A stretch of 64,000 nucleotides of DNA, taken from positions 124,001 to 188,000 of the forward strand of contig NZ_MLCL01000001.1 of assembly GCF_001942625.1 (NCBI RefSeq), given 5' to 3'. The notes under the pieces were generated by a model that saw only the letters and a program-made list of their open reading frames with translations, ran no database searches and was not told the origin of the DNA. The position numbers were made by a program, and so were the translations under genes. Source of the DNA: Mycobacterium syngnathidarum (GTDB lineage Bacteria > Actinomycetota > Actinomycetes > Mycobacteriales > Mycobacteriaceae). Shown here one piece after another: positions 1 through 8,633 of the stretch (position 1 is the stretch's first letter; every line of letters starts with the position of its first letter).

Positions 1-1
1 C

Positions 2-1654
2 GTCGGCGACGCCCGCGACATCACCTATGCCCAGCTCAAAGACGAGGTCTCCCAAGCCGCCAACGCGCTGAGCGCACTCGGCCTGACCGCCGGCGATCGG
101 GTCGCCATCTACATGCCCATGGTGCCCGAGGCCATCGTGGCGATGCTGGCCTGCGCCCGTTTGGGCGCCATGCACAGTGTTGTTTTTGCGGGGTTCTCGG
201 CCAGCGCACTCAAGGCCCGCGTGGAGGATGCCCAGGCCAAGCTCGTCATCACCACCGACGGCCAGTACCGCCGCGGCAAGGCCGCCTCCCTCAAGGACGC
301 CGTCGACGAGGCCGTCTCCGATCAGCCCTCGGTCGAGCATGTGATGGTGGTCCGGCGCACCGGAATCGACGTGAACTGGACCGACGGCCGCGACCTGTGG
401 TGGCACGAGACCGTCGACAAGGCGTCGACCGAGCACACCCCGCAGGCGTTCGACTCCGAGCAGCCGCTGTTCCTCCTGTACACCTCGGGCACCACCGGAA
501 AGCCCAAGGGCATCGTGCACACCTCGGGCGGCTACCTCACTCAGTCGGCCTACACGCACTACAACGTCTTCGACCTCAAGCCCGAGACCGACGTGTACTG
601 GTGCACCGCCGACATCGGCTGGGTGACCGGGCACACCTACATCGTCTACGGCCCGCTGGCCAACGGCGCCACCCAGGTGGTCTACGAAGGCACCCCCACC
701 TCGCCGACCGAACATCGACACTTCGATATCATCGAAAAGTACGGTGTCACAATCTATTACACGGCGCCCACGCTGATCCGCACCTTCATGAAGCTGGGCC
801 GGCAGATCCCCGCCGAGCACAACCTGTCCAGCCTGCGGCTGTTGGGCTCGGTCGGCGAGCCGATCAACCCCGAGGCCTGGCGCTGGTACCGGGAAGCCAT
901 CGGCGCGGGCAAGACTCCGATCGTGGACACCTGGTGGCAGACCGAGACCGGGGCCATCATGATTTCCCCGCTGCCCGGTGTCACCGCGGCCAAGCCGGGC
1001 TCGGCGATGACCCCGCTGCCCGGCATCTCGGCCAAGATCGTCGACGACGACGGCAACGAGCTGGTGCCCGGTGCCGATGAGGCCGAGCACGTCACCGGTT
1101 ACCTGGTGCTGGACCAGCCGTGGCCGTCGATGCTGCGCGGCATCTGGGGCGACCCGCAGCGGTTCAAGGACACTTACTGGTCGCGCTTCGCCGAGCAGGG
1201 CTGGTACTTCGCCGGTGACGGCGCCCGCTACGACTCGGACGGCAACATCTGGGTGCTGGGTCGCATCGACGACGTCATGAACATCTCCGGACACCGCATT
1301 TCCACCGCCGAGGTGGAGTCCGCCCTGGTCGGGCACTCCGGGGTGGCCGAGGCGGCCGTGGTCGGCGCCAGCGACGACACCACGGGTCAGGCCATCTGCG
1401 CATTCGTCATCCTCAAGGCCAGCGCGCACGGCGGTGCCGCCACCATGATCGACGAACTGCGCGCCCAGGTGGCCACCGAGATCTCCCCGATCGCCAAGCC
1501 GCGCGAGATCCACGTGGTGCCCGAGCTGCCCAAGACCCGCAGCGGCAAGATCATGCGCCGGTTGCTGCGCGACGTGGCCGAGGGCCGCGAGCTCGGTGAC
1601 ACCTCAACCCTGGTCGACCCCAGCGTGTTCGAGGCGATCCGCGCCAGCAAGTAG
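2..1654 (+). CDS. acs: Acetyl-CoA synthetase, 5'-truncated by window edge
   Basis: AMP-forming acetyl-CoA synthetase, which activates acetate through acetyl-AMP to acetyl-CoA in the cytoplasm. The reading frame is open from base 2, so roughly the first 100 residues of this ~650-aa family lie outside the window. Visible adenylation motifs are the P-loop-like [11 protein letters not shown] (near base 480), WWQTETG (near 930), the [23 protein letters not shown] hinge region (near 1215-1300) and the C-terminal [11 protein letters not shown], whose lysine is the acetylation-controlled catalytic residue in this family. It is followed by a hairpin and a convergent protease gene. The position next to that protease and ephE matches Rv3667. 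Identification is secure; only the N-terminus is missing. Confidence 0.96.
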   Translation, partial: VGDARDITYAQLKDEVSQAANALSALGLTAGDRVAIYMPMVPEAIVAMLACARLGAMHSVVFAGFSASALKARVEDAQAKLVITTDGQYRRGKAASLKDAVDEAVSDQPSVEHVMVVRRTGIDVNWTDGRDLWWHETVDKASTEHTPQAFDSEQPLFLLYTSGTTGKPKGIVHTSGGYLTQSAYTHYNVFDLKPETDVYWCTADIGWVTGHTYIVYGPLANGATQVVYEGTPTSPTEHRHFDIIEKYGVTIYYTAPTLIRTFMKLGRQIPAEHNLSSLRLLGSVGEPINPEAWRWYREAIGAGKTPIVDTWWQTETGAIMISPLPGVTAAKPGSAMTPLPGISAKIVDDDGNELVPGADEAEHVTGYLVLDQPWPSMLRGIWGDPQRFKDTYWSRFAEQGWYFAGDGARYDSDGNIWVLGRIDDVMNISGHRISTAEVESALVGHSGVAEAAVVGASDDTTGQAICAFVILKASAHGGAATMIDELRAQVATEISPIAKPREIHVVPELPKTRSGKIMRRLLRDVAEGRELGDTSTLVDPSVFEAIRASK

Positions 1655-1663
1655 TTCCGCCGT

Positions 1664-1715
1664 GCAGACGCAAACGTGCCCCTTTTCTTCGGAAGAGGGG
1701 CAGGTTTGTGTCTGC
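1664..1715. terminator. Bidirectional hairpin between acs and protease gene
   Basis: Inverted repeat with ~24-nt arms (GCAGACGCAAACGTGCCCCT on the left) pairing with only three mismatches around a tiny loop, placed between convergent genes. T-rich bases (CCTTTTC) lie in the arm rather than as a clean tail. It probably terminates both transcripts. Confidence 0.6.
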
Positions 1716-1720
1716 TCGGG

Positions 1721-2416
1721 CTAGGAAATCGGGACGAAACCCGTTCCCGGTCGGTTCTTGGCGGTGATGTCGGCCAACTGCGTGTTGAACGACATCGTCA
1801 CGGCCGGGGTGTGCAGCGGCACGAACTTGACCACACAGGTCGGCAGTTCCTCGGTGTACGCGCCGTGGATCATGCCGACCAGCCGGTTGTTCACGGTGAC
1901 CGGCGCCCCGGAGTCGCCGGGCTGACCGCAGACCTGGTTGACGATGGTGCCGGGGTCTTGTCCGGGCCCCCAGGTGACGCCGCACGAATAGCCTGTGGTG
2001 CGCCCCAGCTTGCAGGCGATCTCGCCGAATGCCGGGTCCGGGCCGAGCCCGTCGATCTGAAACCCGTTGACGTTGTTGGTCGGAGTCACCTTGGCCGGGT
2101 CGAACTGGATCACGGCGTAGTCGAGGTTGTCGTTGCCGGCCACCATCTTGCCCAGCACCCCGGCACCGTTGGCGCCTTCAGCCGACACCGTGGCACCTGG
2201 CCCGCCGCAGTGCGCCGAGGTGAATCCGATCAGGCGGCCGGCATTGTCGTGCCCGATCGTGGTGAGCGTGCAGAACGCATCGCCGTTGACCACGATGCCT
2301 GACCCGCCGCCGAGTACCACCGGTGGATCGGCATGCGCCGGAGCCGGAGTCAGCATCGCCGCCAGGGCGATGACCGGTGCGCCGATGAGCCACTGCCAGC
2401 GGTGTCTGCTCGTCAA
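1721..2416 (-). CDS. Secreted trypsin-like (S1 family) serine protease
   Basis: Chymotrypsin-fold protease probably exported across the membrane. The N-terminus has a signal peptide: basic TSRHRWQW, then a hydrophobic stretch, then an Ala-rich PAPAHA cleavage region. Catalytic triad candidates are His in TSAHCGG, Asp in DYAVIQF and Ser in PGDSGAPV. The mature protein has several paired cysteines, as in actinobacterial S1 proteases. I chose the TTG start at 2416 because GGAGG sits 4 nt before it (2421-2425). An in-frame ATG at 2449 would lie upstream of that ribosome site and add 11 residues before the signal. It is the positional homologue of Rv3668c. The substrate is unknown. Confidence 0.85.
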   Translation of the reverse strand: MTSRHRWQWLIGAPVIALAAMLTPAPAHADPPVVLGGGSGIVVNGDAFCTLTTIGHDNAGRLIGFTSAHCGGPGATVSAEGANGAGVLGKMVAGNDNLDYAVIQFDPAKVTPTNNVNGFQIDGLGPDPAFGEIACKLGRTTGYSCGVTWGPGQDPGTIVNQVCGQPGDSGAPVTVNNRLVGMIHGAYTEELPTCVVKFVPLHTPAVTMSFNTQLADITAKNRPGTGFVPIS

Positions 2417-2521
2417 GTGTCCTCCAATCGACGCGCCCGACCCGCGCAACTCAAGAATGCGGTCAGTCTACTAAGACGCGGATGTCGGCCGGGATCGTTA
2501 ACGGGTTCGCCGCATGGCAAC

Positions 2522-3037
2522 ATGAACGCCATGAGCACAGGCGACCGCAGGGACGGCGTTCCGACGACGGTGACCTCGATTCCGCTCGTCGACCCGCATG
2601 CCCCCAAGCCGGACCCCTCGATCGGCGACCTGGTCAAGGACGCCACCGCGCAGGTCTCCACGCTGCTGCGGGCCGAGGTGGAGCTGGCCAAGGCCGAGAT
2701 CACCCGGGATGTGAAGAAGGGCTTGACCGGCAGCGTGTTCTTCATCGCCGCGCTGGTGGTCCTGTTCTACTCGACCTTCTTTTTCTTCTTCTTCCTGGCC
2801 GAGCTGCTCGACACCTGGCTCTGGCGGTGGGTGGCCTTCCTGATCGTGTTCGGCCTCATGGTGCTGACCACGGGGGCGCTGGCGTTGTTCGGCTTCCTGA
2901 AGGTGCGACGCATCAAGGGTCCGCAGCAGACCATCGAATCGGTCAAGGAGACCCGCGAGGCGCTGACACCCGGCCACGACAAGGGCGCCATGCCTGCGGT
3001 CCCGGTCCGGCCGGCCACCGATCCGTCAGGCTGGTAA
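2522..3037 (+). CDS. Holin-X/phage-holin-superfamily-III type membrane protein
   Basis: Protein of about 171 aa. A soluble N-terminal part holds DLVKDATAQVSTLLRAEVEL followed by a Lys/Asp-rich amphipathic segment. Two closely spaced membrane helices follow, the first very Phe-rich (YSTFFFFFFLAELL), and then a basic cytoplasmic tail. This layout is that of the actinobacterial Holin-X family (Rv3669 position), whose function is not established. The start is uncertain: ATG 2522 and ATG 2531 are both in frame and neither has a clear ribosome site. The stop overlaps the ATG of the next gene (TAATG), indicating translational coupling with ephE. Confidence 0.8.
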   Translation: MNAMSTGDRRDGVPTTVTSIPLVDPHAPKPDPSIGDLVKDATAQVSTLLRAEVELAKAEITRDVKKGLTGSVFFIAALVVLFYSTFFFFFFLAELLDTWLWRWVAFLIVFGLMVLTTGALALFGFLKVRRIKGPQQTIESVKETREALTPGHDKGAMPAVPVRPATDPSGW

Positions 3038-4044
3038 TGCCCCCACCCGCCCCGTCGATCACCAGGATCGAGGGGCCATGGCGGCATCTGCAGGTGCATG
3101 CCAACGGCATCCGCTTCCATGTCGTGGAGGGCGAGAGCTCGCAGCCCGACCATGGGACCGAGGGCGAGAGCTCGCAGCCCGACCATGGGACCGAGGGCGA
3201 GAGCTCGCAGCCCGACCCGGCGGATCGGCCGCTGGTCATCCTGCTGCACGGGTTCGGCTCGTTCTGGTGGTCGTGGCGTCACCAACTCACCGCGCTGACC
3301 GGTGCCCGGGTCGTGGCAGTCGACCTGCGCGGCTATGGCGACAGCGACAAACCACCGCGAGGTTATGACGGCTGGACCCTGGCCGGGGACACCGCCGGAC
3401 TGGTGCGCGCGTTGGGCCACAAGACCGCGACGCTGGTCGGTCATGCCGACGGCGGCCTGGTGTGTTGGGCGACTGCGGTCCTGCACCCTCGTGTGGTCAA
3501 CGCGATCGCCCTAGTCAGCTCACCGCACCCGGTGGCGCTGCGGACCGCCACCTTGAGCCGCCGTGACCAGGGTCGAGCCTTGTTGCCGTCGATGTTGCGC
3601 TACCAGTTGCCCGTCTGGCCCGAGCACGCGCTGACCCGCCACGACGGCGCCGAGTTGGAACGCCTGGTCCGGAGCCGGGCGGGGGCCGAATGGCAGGGCA
3701 CTCACGACTTCTCCGAAACCATGAGCCATCTGCGTCAGGCCATCCAGATTCCCGGAGCCGCGCACTGCGCCCTCGAATACCAGCGGTGGGCGGTGCGCAG
3801 CCAGCTACGCAGTGAGGGCCTGCGGTTCATGCGTTCGATGAAGCGTCCGATCAGCGTGCCGGTGTTACACATGCGTGGCGACGCCGACCCTTATGTGCTC
3901 ACCGATCCGGTGCACCGGACCCAACGCTATGTGCCGCACGGCCGCTACGTATCGATCACGGGTGCAGGGCATTTCGGCCACGAAGAACAGCCCGGAGCGG
4001 TCAATGAGCAGCTGAACCGGTTCTTGGCCCAGCTGAATGCCTAG
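3037..4044 (+). CDS. ephE: EphE-like alpha/beta hydrolase with internal tandem repeat
   Basis: Alpha/beta-hydrolase of 335 aa, classed with mycobacterial epoxide hydrolases by its position after the Holin-X gene and its fold motifs: oxyanion loop HGFGSFWWSW, DLRGYGDSDKP, acid-bearing DADPYVL and C-terminal His in GAGHFGHEE. Two oddities are visible. The nucleophile elbow reads G-H-A-D-G-G, so the canonical nucleophile position holds Ala and an Asp comes one residue later (GHDWGG is usual). Between residues ~31 and 60 there are 2.8 tandem copies of an 11-aa unit EGESSQPDHGT, an insertion before the core fold. Catalytic function should not be assumed from the name alone. Confidence 0.8.
   Translation: MPPPAPSITRIEGPWRHLQVHANGIRFHVVEGESSQPDHGTEGESSQPDHGTEGESSQPDPADRPLVILLHGFGSFWWSWRHQLTALTGARVVAVDLRGYGDSDKPPRGYDGWTLAGDTAGLVRALGHKTATLVGHADGGLVCWATAVLHPRVVNAIALVSSPHPVALRTATLSRRDQGRALLPSMLRYQLPVWPEHALTRHDGAELERLVRSRAGAEWQGTHDFSETMSHLRQAIQIPGAAHCALEYQRWAVRSQLRSEGLRFMRSMKRPISVPVLHMRGDADPYVLTDPVHRTQRYVPHGRYVSITGAGHFGHEEQPGAVNEQLNRFLAQLNA
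3127..3217 (+). repeat. In-frame 33-bp tandem repeat inside ephE
   Basis: Two complete identical 33-bp units (3127-3159, 3160-3192) and a 25-bp third partial unit (3193-3217). Each encodes EGESSQPDHGT. Unit length is a multiple of three, so copy-number change would preserve the reading frame. Confidence 0.95.
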
Positions 4045-4048
4045 CTGA

Positions 4049-5239
4049 TCAGGAGTTGATGCAGGTTCCGGTCGCCACCCGCTGGGTGTTGCCGACCTTG
4101 GCCAACTGGTGCTCGACTTCCTTGGCGGTCAGCACGAACCCGGTATCGGCGTCGTCGACTGCCGCGCCGAACACCACGCCGAGCACCTTGCCGGCCCGGT
4201 TGATCATCGGCCCACCGGAATTGCCTTGCCGCACCGTGCCCCTCACCGTGTAAACCTCGCGGGTGACGGTGGCGGTCCGGTAGATGTCAGGCCCGTTGAG
4301 CTCGATGATCTCGCGCACGCGCGCCGGGGTGGCAAGGAAGTCACCGCCGCCCGGGTAGCCCATCACCACCGCGTCGGTGCCCTTCGGCGCCGGTTGTTCG
4401 GCAAACTGCAGAGGGGTGATCGGCAGGTCCGGCACGTCGAGGATCGAGATGTCGGCGTTGGGGTCGTACGACACCACGCCCGCGTCGTAGGTCTGGCCGT
4501 CGGCTTCGATGGTCACGCTGTCTGCACCGGCCACCACGTGGGCATTGGACATCACGCGGTTGGGCGCGATCACGAACCCGCTGCCCTCCAACACCTTCTG
4601 GCAGCTCGGCGCGACGCCACGGATCTTGACCACGCTCGCGCGGCTCGTCGTCACCACGGGATCGATGGCCAGCGAGGCATCCGGGGCGTCGACGTTGACG
4701 ATCGGGGTGCGACCGAAGGGTTCGAGCACATCGGGCAGCCCCGAGGTGTCCAGCAGGGTCGACAACCGGTTGGGCACCGAGCGCATCCAGTCCGGCGCCA
4801 CCTTGTCGACTTCGGTCAATACACGCGAATTCTTTACTGCGGCAGCAAGGTTCGGCTGATCAGCGGAGGTCAGCAGGCTGCCCAACAGCCAGGACGCGAC
4901 CAGCACGGCGACCAGCATCAGGCTGACTCCGACCACCGAGTCCAGCGCGCGGAACAGCGGGTTGCGGATGGTGCCGCGGACGGCACGGCCCAGCACCACA
5001 CCGGCGATCTCACCGATCACCACGAGCGCGAGGATCAGGAACAGCGTCGCGAACAGCTTGGTGCGGTCACCACTGATGTGCGGGATGACGTGCGGCGCCA
5101 ACAGCACGCCCGCGACAGCGCCGAGCACCACACCGATGAACGACAGCAGGGAGCCGAGCGCGCCCGAGCGCCAGCCTGAGATGGCTGCGACGAAGCCGAT
5201 GCCGAGGATTGCGAAATCGAGCCAGACCGAGGGTGTCAT
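4049..5239 (-). CDS. marP: Membrane-anchored periplasmic serine protease MarP
   Basis: Trypsin-like protease of 396 aa needed for acid and oxidative-stress survival in M. tuberculosis (Rv3671c), where it processes the peptidoglycan hydrolase RipA. The N-terminal ~120 residues form four hydrophobic helices of the CvpA type. The protease domain follows with His in SNAHVV (about residue 235), Asp in NADISILD (about 264) and Ser in RQGNSGGP (about 342). Two cysteines, near residues 213 and 393, match the regulatory disulfide described in the M. tuberculosis enzyme. It converges with ephE (4 bp between stops) and lies 11 bp after the Nudix gene, so it is probably in a leftward operon with the Nudix, thioredoxin and nth genes. 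Confidence 0.93.
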   Translation of the reverse strand: MTPSVWLDFAILGIGFVAAISGWRSGALGSLLSFIGVVLGAVAGVLLAPHVIPHISGDRTKLFATLFLILALVVIGEIAGVVLGRAVRGTIRNPLFRALDSVVGVSLMLVAVLVASWLLGSLLTSADQPNLAAAVKNSRVLTEVDKVAPDWMRSVPNRLSTLLDTSGLPDVLEPFGRTPIVNVDAPDASLAIDPVVTTSRASVVKIRGVAPSCQKVLEGSGFVIAPNRVMSNAHVVAGADSVTIEADGQTYDAGVVSYDPNADISILDVPDLPITPLQFAEQPAPKGTDAVVMGYPGGGDFLATPARVREIIELNGPDIYRTATVTREVYTVRGTVRQGNSGGPMINRAGKVLGVVFGAAVDDADTGFVLTAKEVEHQLAKVGNTQRVATGTCINS

Positions 5240-5250
5240 CTATATCCACT

Positions 5251-6027
5251 TCAACATGGGGCTTCACCGTAACCGTTGTCATGCCCGACGAGGGCCATTG
5301 CGTCATCGAGTCCGCGGACGTCCTCGGTGTTCCACGGCTTGGCCCAGCCCGCGACGTCGAGGATCGCCGAGATGACCTGGCCGGTGAAACCCCACACCAG
5401 CATCTCGTTGAGCAAGAAGGCCGGGCCGGCGAATCGGCTGGTGTTGGCCTCCCGGTAGACCATGAGGCGGTTCTCCGGGTTGATGAAGGCCCGCACCGGA
5501 ACTCGCGCCACGACGGCGGTCTCGGATTCGTTGACGACGGCCACCGGGCCCGGGTCCGGCGAATACGCCAGCACGGGGACGACGTGGAACCCCGAGGGCG
5601 GGATGAACATCTTCTCCATGGTGGCCAGCGGGTACAGCCGGCTGGTGTCGATACCGGTCTCCTCCCACGCCTCGCGGAAGGCCGTGCCGACCGGCCCTTC
5701 GTCACCGGGATCGGCGGCGCCGCCGGGGAACGCGGCCTGGCCGGCATGGTGGCGCAGGGACGAGGCGCGGACCGTCACCAGCAGGTCGGTCTCCTCGGGC
5801 GGGGTCGGGGGTGCACCGTCGGTCGGACCCGAGAACAACACGAGGACTGCGGCGTCGCGCCGGGCACCCGCGAGGGCGGCCTGATTGTTGGCTTCGACGA
5901 TGCCGGCCAGCACCTCGGGGGGTACCCGCCGACGGTAAGCGTCCGGTACCCGGTCTAGGTTGTCGACCAGTGGCTTGAGCCAGGCCGGGGCGGCATCCGG
6001 GAACAGCCCGTCGCGCGTCGATCTCAC
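5251..6027 (-). CDS. Nudix hydrolase, probable CoA/nucleotide pyrophosphatase
   Basis: Nudix protein of 258 aa homologous by position to Rv3672c. The Nudix box runs from GGAADPGD to REAWEETGID, with the REx2EE core intact, followed by an RLYPLATMEK-type segment. The family member with this length and the preceding RASSLRHHAGQAAFPGG motif is usually assigned as coenzyme A diphosphatase. Substrate specificity is inferred from family resemblance only. It sits between the thioredoxin gene (11 bp) and marP (11 bp) on the same strand, consistent with one transcript. Confidence 0.85.
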   Translation of the reverse strand: MRSTRDGLFPDAAPAWLKPLVDNLDRVPDAYRRRVPPEVLAGIVEANNQAALAGARRDAAVLVLFSGPTDGAPPTPPEETDLLVTVRASSLRHHAGQAAFPGGAADPGDEGPVGTAFREAWEETGIDTSRLYPLATMEKMFIPPSGFHVVPVLAYSPDPGPVAVVNESETAVVARVPVRAFINPENRLMVYREANTSRFAGPAFLLNEMLVWGFTGQVISAILDVAGWAKPWNTEDVRGLDDAMALVGHDNGYGEAPC

Positions 6028-6038
6028 CCCGGATGCTC

Positions 6039-6692
6039 CTATCGGCTAGAGCGGATCTTCTCGTCGACCGCCGCCGCGATCTCGTCGGCGCTGACGAACG
6101 AGCGGGGCAGGGTCCCGGCCACGCTACCGTCCGCGCGCAGGACCACCGTCGCAGGCATGACGTTGGGCACCTTGAGCGCGGCCGCGACCAGCCGCCGGCC
6201 GTCCTGCAGCGTCGGCAGCCGCACTCCGAGTTCGGCCAGCCGCACGAGCGCCGCCGTCTCGTTCTCGTCCTGATGCACGGTCACCACCAGCACATCGTCA
6301 CCGACCCGGCGTTGGTACTCGGCCATCGCCGGCAGCTCGTCGGCGCACGGCCCACACCAGTATGCCCAGAGGTTGAGCACGACGGTCCGGCCGGCGAGTG
6401 CGGATGCCACGTCGACGGGTTTTCCGTCGCCCGCGCAGTCCAGGGTGATGCCACGCAACGCCGCGGGACCTTCTCCTTTCCCGGGCGCGGGGCACGGCGG
6501 CAGATCGGCCCGGGCCCGGGGGCCGGCCAAGGCCTCGGGGGTGTCGGCGTCGCGGTGGTCGCGCGATGTGGACTGCCCCGCCTCGGCCTGCGGTGCCGGC
6601 TCGTCGCGCAGCTCCATCCAGAATGCGGTGCCCAGCGCCACCAGGATCACCAGGACCACCACGGTCCAGCGCGCGGAAACGCTCACCTTCAC
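6039..6692 (-). CDS. Membrane-anchored thioredoxin-fold protein (TlpA/ResA-like)
   Basis: Protein of 217 aa with one N-terminal membrane helix ([16 protein letters not shown]), a Pro/Ala-rich linker and an extracytoplasmic thioredoxin fold carrying [13 protein letters not shown] (CxxC). It matches Rv3673c in position and probably acts in disulfide exchange at the outer face of the membrane. I chose the GTG at 6692 because it overlaps the nth stop codon as GTGA, the usual coupling signature, and puts the hydrophobic helix right after a short basic N-terminus. The longer open frame to 6947 lies inside nth and is not protein-like. Confidence 0.88.
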   Translation of the reverse strand: MKVSVSARWTVVVLVILVALGTAFWMELRDEPAPQAEAGQSTSRDHRDADTPEALAGPRARADLPPCPAPGKGEGPAALRGITLDCAGDGKPVDVASALAGRTVVLNLWAYWCGPCADELPAMAEYQRRVGDDVLVVTVHQDENETAALVRLAELGVRLPTLQDGRRLVAAALKVPNVMPATVVLRADGSVAGTLPRSFVSADEIAAAVDEKIRSSR

Positions 6693-7462
6693 AGGCCGGC
6701 CAGCGCCAGCAGATGCTCGGTCTCGGGGCCTTTGACCAGGGCGGCAGCGGTCTCCGGGTCGGTGGGTCCGAGCCCGAACGACGGGCAGTCCTTGGCCAAC
6801 ACACACACCCCGCAGGCGGGCTTGCGGGCATGGCAGACGCGGCGGCCGTGGAAGATCACCCGGTGGCTGAGCAGGGTCCACTCTTTGCGTTCGATCAGCT
6901 CGCCGACGGCGAACTCGACCTTGACCGGATCCTCCTCGGCCGTCCACCGCCAGCGCCGCACCAGCCGCCCGAAGTGCGTGTCGACGGTGATTCCCGGGAT
7001 GTCGAAGGCATTGCCGAGGATGACATTGGCGGTCTTGCGCCCCACCCCGGGAAGCGTGACCAGGTCATCGAGGGTGGCGGGCACCTCGCCGTCGAACCGG
7101 GCGACCAGTTCCTGGCCCAGCCGGATCAGCGAGTTGGTCTTGTTCCGGTAGAACCCGGTCGGCCGGATCAGCTCCTCCATCTCGGTGCGATCGGCCTGCG
7201 CGTAGTCCAGCGCGGTGCGGTATTTGAGAAACAGCGCGGGCGTGGTCAGGTTCACCCGCTTGTCGGTGCTCTGCGCCGACAGGATGGTCGCCACCGTGAG
7301 CTCCAGCGGGTTGGTGAAGTCGAGTTCGCAGTACACGTGCGGAAAAGCCCGGGCCAGTTCACGATTCATCCGTCGAGCCCGACGGACCAGGCCCAGGTGG
7401 GTTTCGGAGTCCCACTTCTTGGACCGGCGCGTCTTCCCTGTCGGGGCGGCAGCCTCAGTCAC
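6689..7462 (-). CDS. nth: Endonuclease III (DNA glycosylase/AP lyase)
   Basis: Base-excision-repair enzyme of the Nth family that removes oxidised pyrimidines. The helix-hairpin-helix [14 protein letters not shown] carries the catalytic Lys. VDTHFGRL supplies the catalytic Asp. The C-terminal iron-sulfur loop shows the spacing C-x6-C-x2-C-x5-C ([17 protein letters not shown]). I used the GTG at 7462 (257 aa), slightly longer than the ~245-aa M. tuberculosis protein. A GTG at 7528 would add 22 residues, and a start nearer SKKWDSETH is also possible. It is the first gene of the nth-thioredoxin-Nudix-marP leftward group and diverges from the small membrane gene at 7559. Confidence 0.92.
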   Translation of the reverse strand: MTEAAAPTGKTRRSKKWDSETHLGLVRRARRMNRELARAFPHVYCELDFTNPLELTVATILSAQSTDKRVNLTTPALFLKYRTALDYAQADRTEMEELIRPTGFYRNKTNSLIRLGQELVARFDGEVPATLDDLVTLPGVGRKTANVILGNAFDIPGITVDTHFGRLVRRWRWTAEEDPVKVEFAVGELIERKEWTLLSHRVIFHGRRVCHARKPACGVCVLAKDCPSFGLGPTDPETAAALVKGPETEHLLALAGL

Positions 7463-7558
7463 GACAATCAGCGTACTGACCTCGACAGACAATCTCCTGC
7501 GCGGACCGGTGATGATTCGTGACCCCACTGAGACCTACGCCGTGTTAACTACTGCGTT

Positions 7559-7786
7559 GTGTCGTGGTTGCTGGTAGCACTCATCCCGGGGTTGCTCATG
7601 CTGGCGGCGGTTGGGCTCGAGCGACTCGAATCGGGTTTGGCCCGAGAGCCCGCCCCGGCCGCCCTCCCGCCGAGGGTCAAGCCGGTGACGATCGACCTCG
7701 ATACTGAGCGTTTGCCGACGCGCTACTACGAACCGCAGGCCATAAATACCGGGTTTCCTGCGTCTCGACCTGTCAATCGTGTGTAG
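7559..7786 (+). CDS. Small single-pass membrane protein
   Basis: Protein of 75 aa starting at GTG. A hydrophobic N-terminal helix (WLLVALIPGLLMLAAVGL) is followed by a Pro-rich linker and a polar tail with TIDLDTERLPTRYYEP. It occupies the position of Rv3675, a conserved mycobacterial membrane protein of unknown function between nth and crp. No enzymatic motif is present. The topology suggests an anchored extracytoplasmic or cytoplasmic tail. Confidence 0.7.
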   Translation: MSWLLVALIPGLLMLAAVGLERLESGLAREPAPAALPPRVKPVTIDLDTERLPTRYYEPQAINTGFPASRPVNRV

Positions 7787-7874
7787 CGTGAGCTAGTCGC
7801 GAAACCGCGTACCTCTAGACTGAGCAGGAAGTATCAGTAAGAGGACAACACCACCCAATAGCTTAAGGGGCAAC

Positions 7875-8549
7875 GTGGACGAGATCCTGGCCAGGGCCGG
7901 AATCTTCCAGGGCGTCGAACCGACCGCCGTTTCGGCGCTGACGAAGCAGTTGCAGCCCGTCGACTTCCCGCGCGGGCATACGGTCTTCGCCGAAGGCGAG
8001 CCCGGCGACCGCCTGTACATCATCATTTCCGGCAAGGTGAAGATCGGCCGCCGTTCGCCTGACGGCCGGGAGAACCTGCTGACCATCATGGGTCCGTCGG
8101 ACATGTTCGGCGAGCTGTCGATCTTCGACCCGGGGCCCCGCACCTCGAGCGCCACCACCATCACCGAGGTGCGCGCGGTGTCGATGGACCGTGACGCGTT
8201 GCGCGCGTGGATCGCCGACCGTCCGGAGATCGCCGAACAGCTGCTGCGCGTGCTCGCTCGCCGTCTGCGTCGCACCAACAACAACCTGGCCGACCTGATC
8301 TTCACCGACGTTCCAGGCCGGGTTGCCAAGCAGCTGCTGCAGCTGGCCCAGCGGTTCGGAACCCAGGAGGGCGGGGCGCTGCGGGTCACGCACGATCTGA
8401 CGCAGGAAGAGATCGCCCAGCTCGTCGGCGCGTCCCGCGAGACCGTCAACAAGGCGCTGGCCGATTTCGCCCACCGCGGCTGGATCCGGCTGGAGGGCAA
8501 GAGCGTGTTGATCAGCGACTCGGAGCGTCTGGCGCGCCGCGCACGATAG
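7875..8549 (+). CDS. crp: CRP/FNR-family cAMP-responsive transcription regulator
   Basis: Global regulator of 224 aa corresponding to Rv3676. The N-terminal cyclic-nucleotide-binding beta-barrel contains [18 protein letters not shown], the phosphate-binding cassette with Arg and Ser/Thr contacts to cAMP. A long dimerisation helix follows, then a winged helix with recognition segment [19 protein letters not shown]. The start is GTG at 7875 with AAGGGG at 7865-7870. It is followed by a strong hairpin that separates it from the convergent metallo-hydrolase gene. The 88 bp upstream presumably hold its promoter, but I see no convincing TGTGA-N6-TCACA site there. Confidence 0.95.
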   Translation: MDEILARAGIFQGVEPTAVSALTKQLQPVDFPRGHTVFAEGEPGDRLYIIISGKVKIGRRSPDGRENLLTIMGPSDMFGELSIFDPGPRTSSATTITEVRAVSMDRDALRAWIADRPEIAEQLLRVLARRLRRTNNNLADLIFTDVPGRVAKQLLQLAQRFGTQEGGALRVTHDLTQEEIAQLVGASRETVNKALADFAHRGWIRLEGKSVLISDSERLARRAR

Positions 8550-8561
8550 CGCCCGCCAACT

Positions 8562-8629
8562 ACGCCGAAACGGCATTCCGACAGCGGTTGTTCGAGTAAC
8601 CAGCTGTCGGAATGCCGTTTCGGCGTTTT
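8562..8629. terminator. Long perfect-stem intrinsic terminator after crp
   Basis: Perfect 24-bp inverted repeat, arms 8562-8585 (ACGCCGAAACGGCATTCC...) and 8603-8626, with a 17-nt loop, followed by TTTT at 8626-8629 on the crp strand. It lies between the convergent stops of crp and the next gene and probably serves both. Confidence 0.85.
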
Positions 8630-8633
8630 CGGG

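Noticed and set aside
3127..3217. Possible CRISPR-like or MIRU element
   Set aside because: The repeats are directly adjacent without spacers and preserve the ephE reading frame, so this is a coding tandem repeat.
6693..6947. Longer N-terminus for the anchored thioredoxin
   Set aside because: The extension lies inside nth, has no protein-like features and would bury the membrane anchor. The GTGA-coupled start at 6692 fits.
7787..7874. CRP-binding site upstream of crp (CGTGAGCTAGTCGCG)
   Set aside because: Only the left half resembles TGTGA; the right half does not match TCACA.
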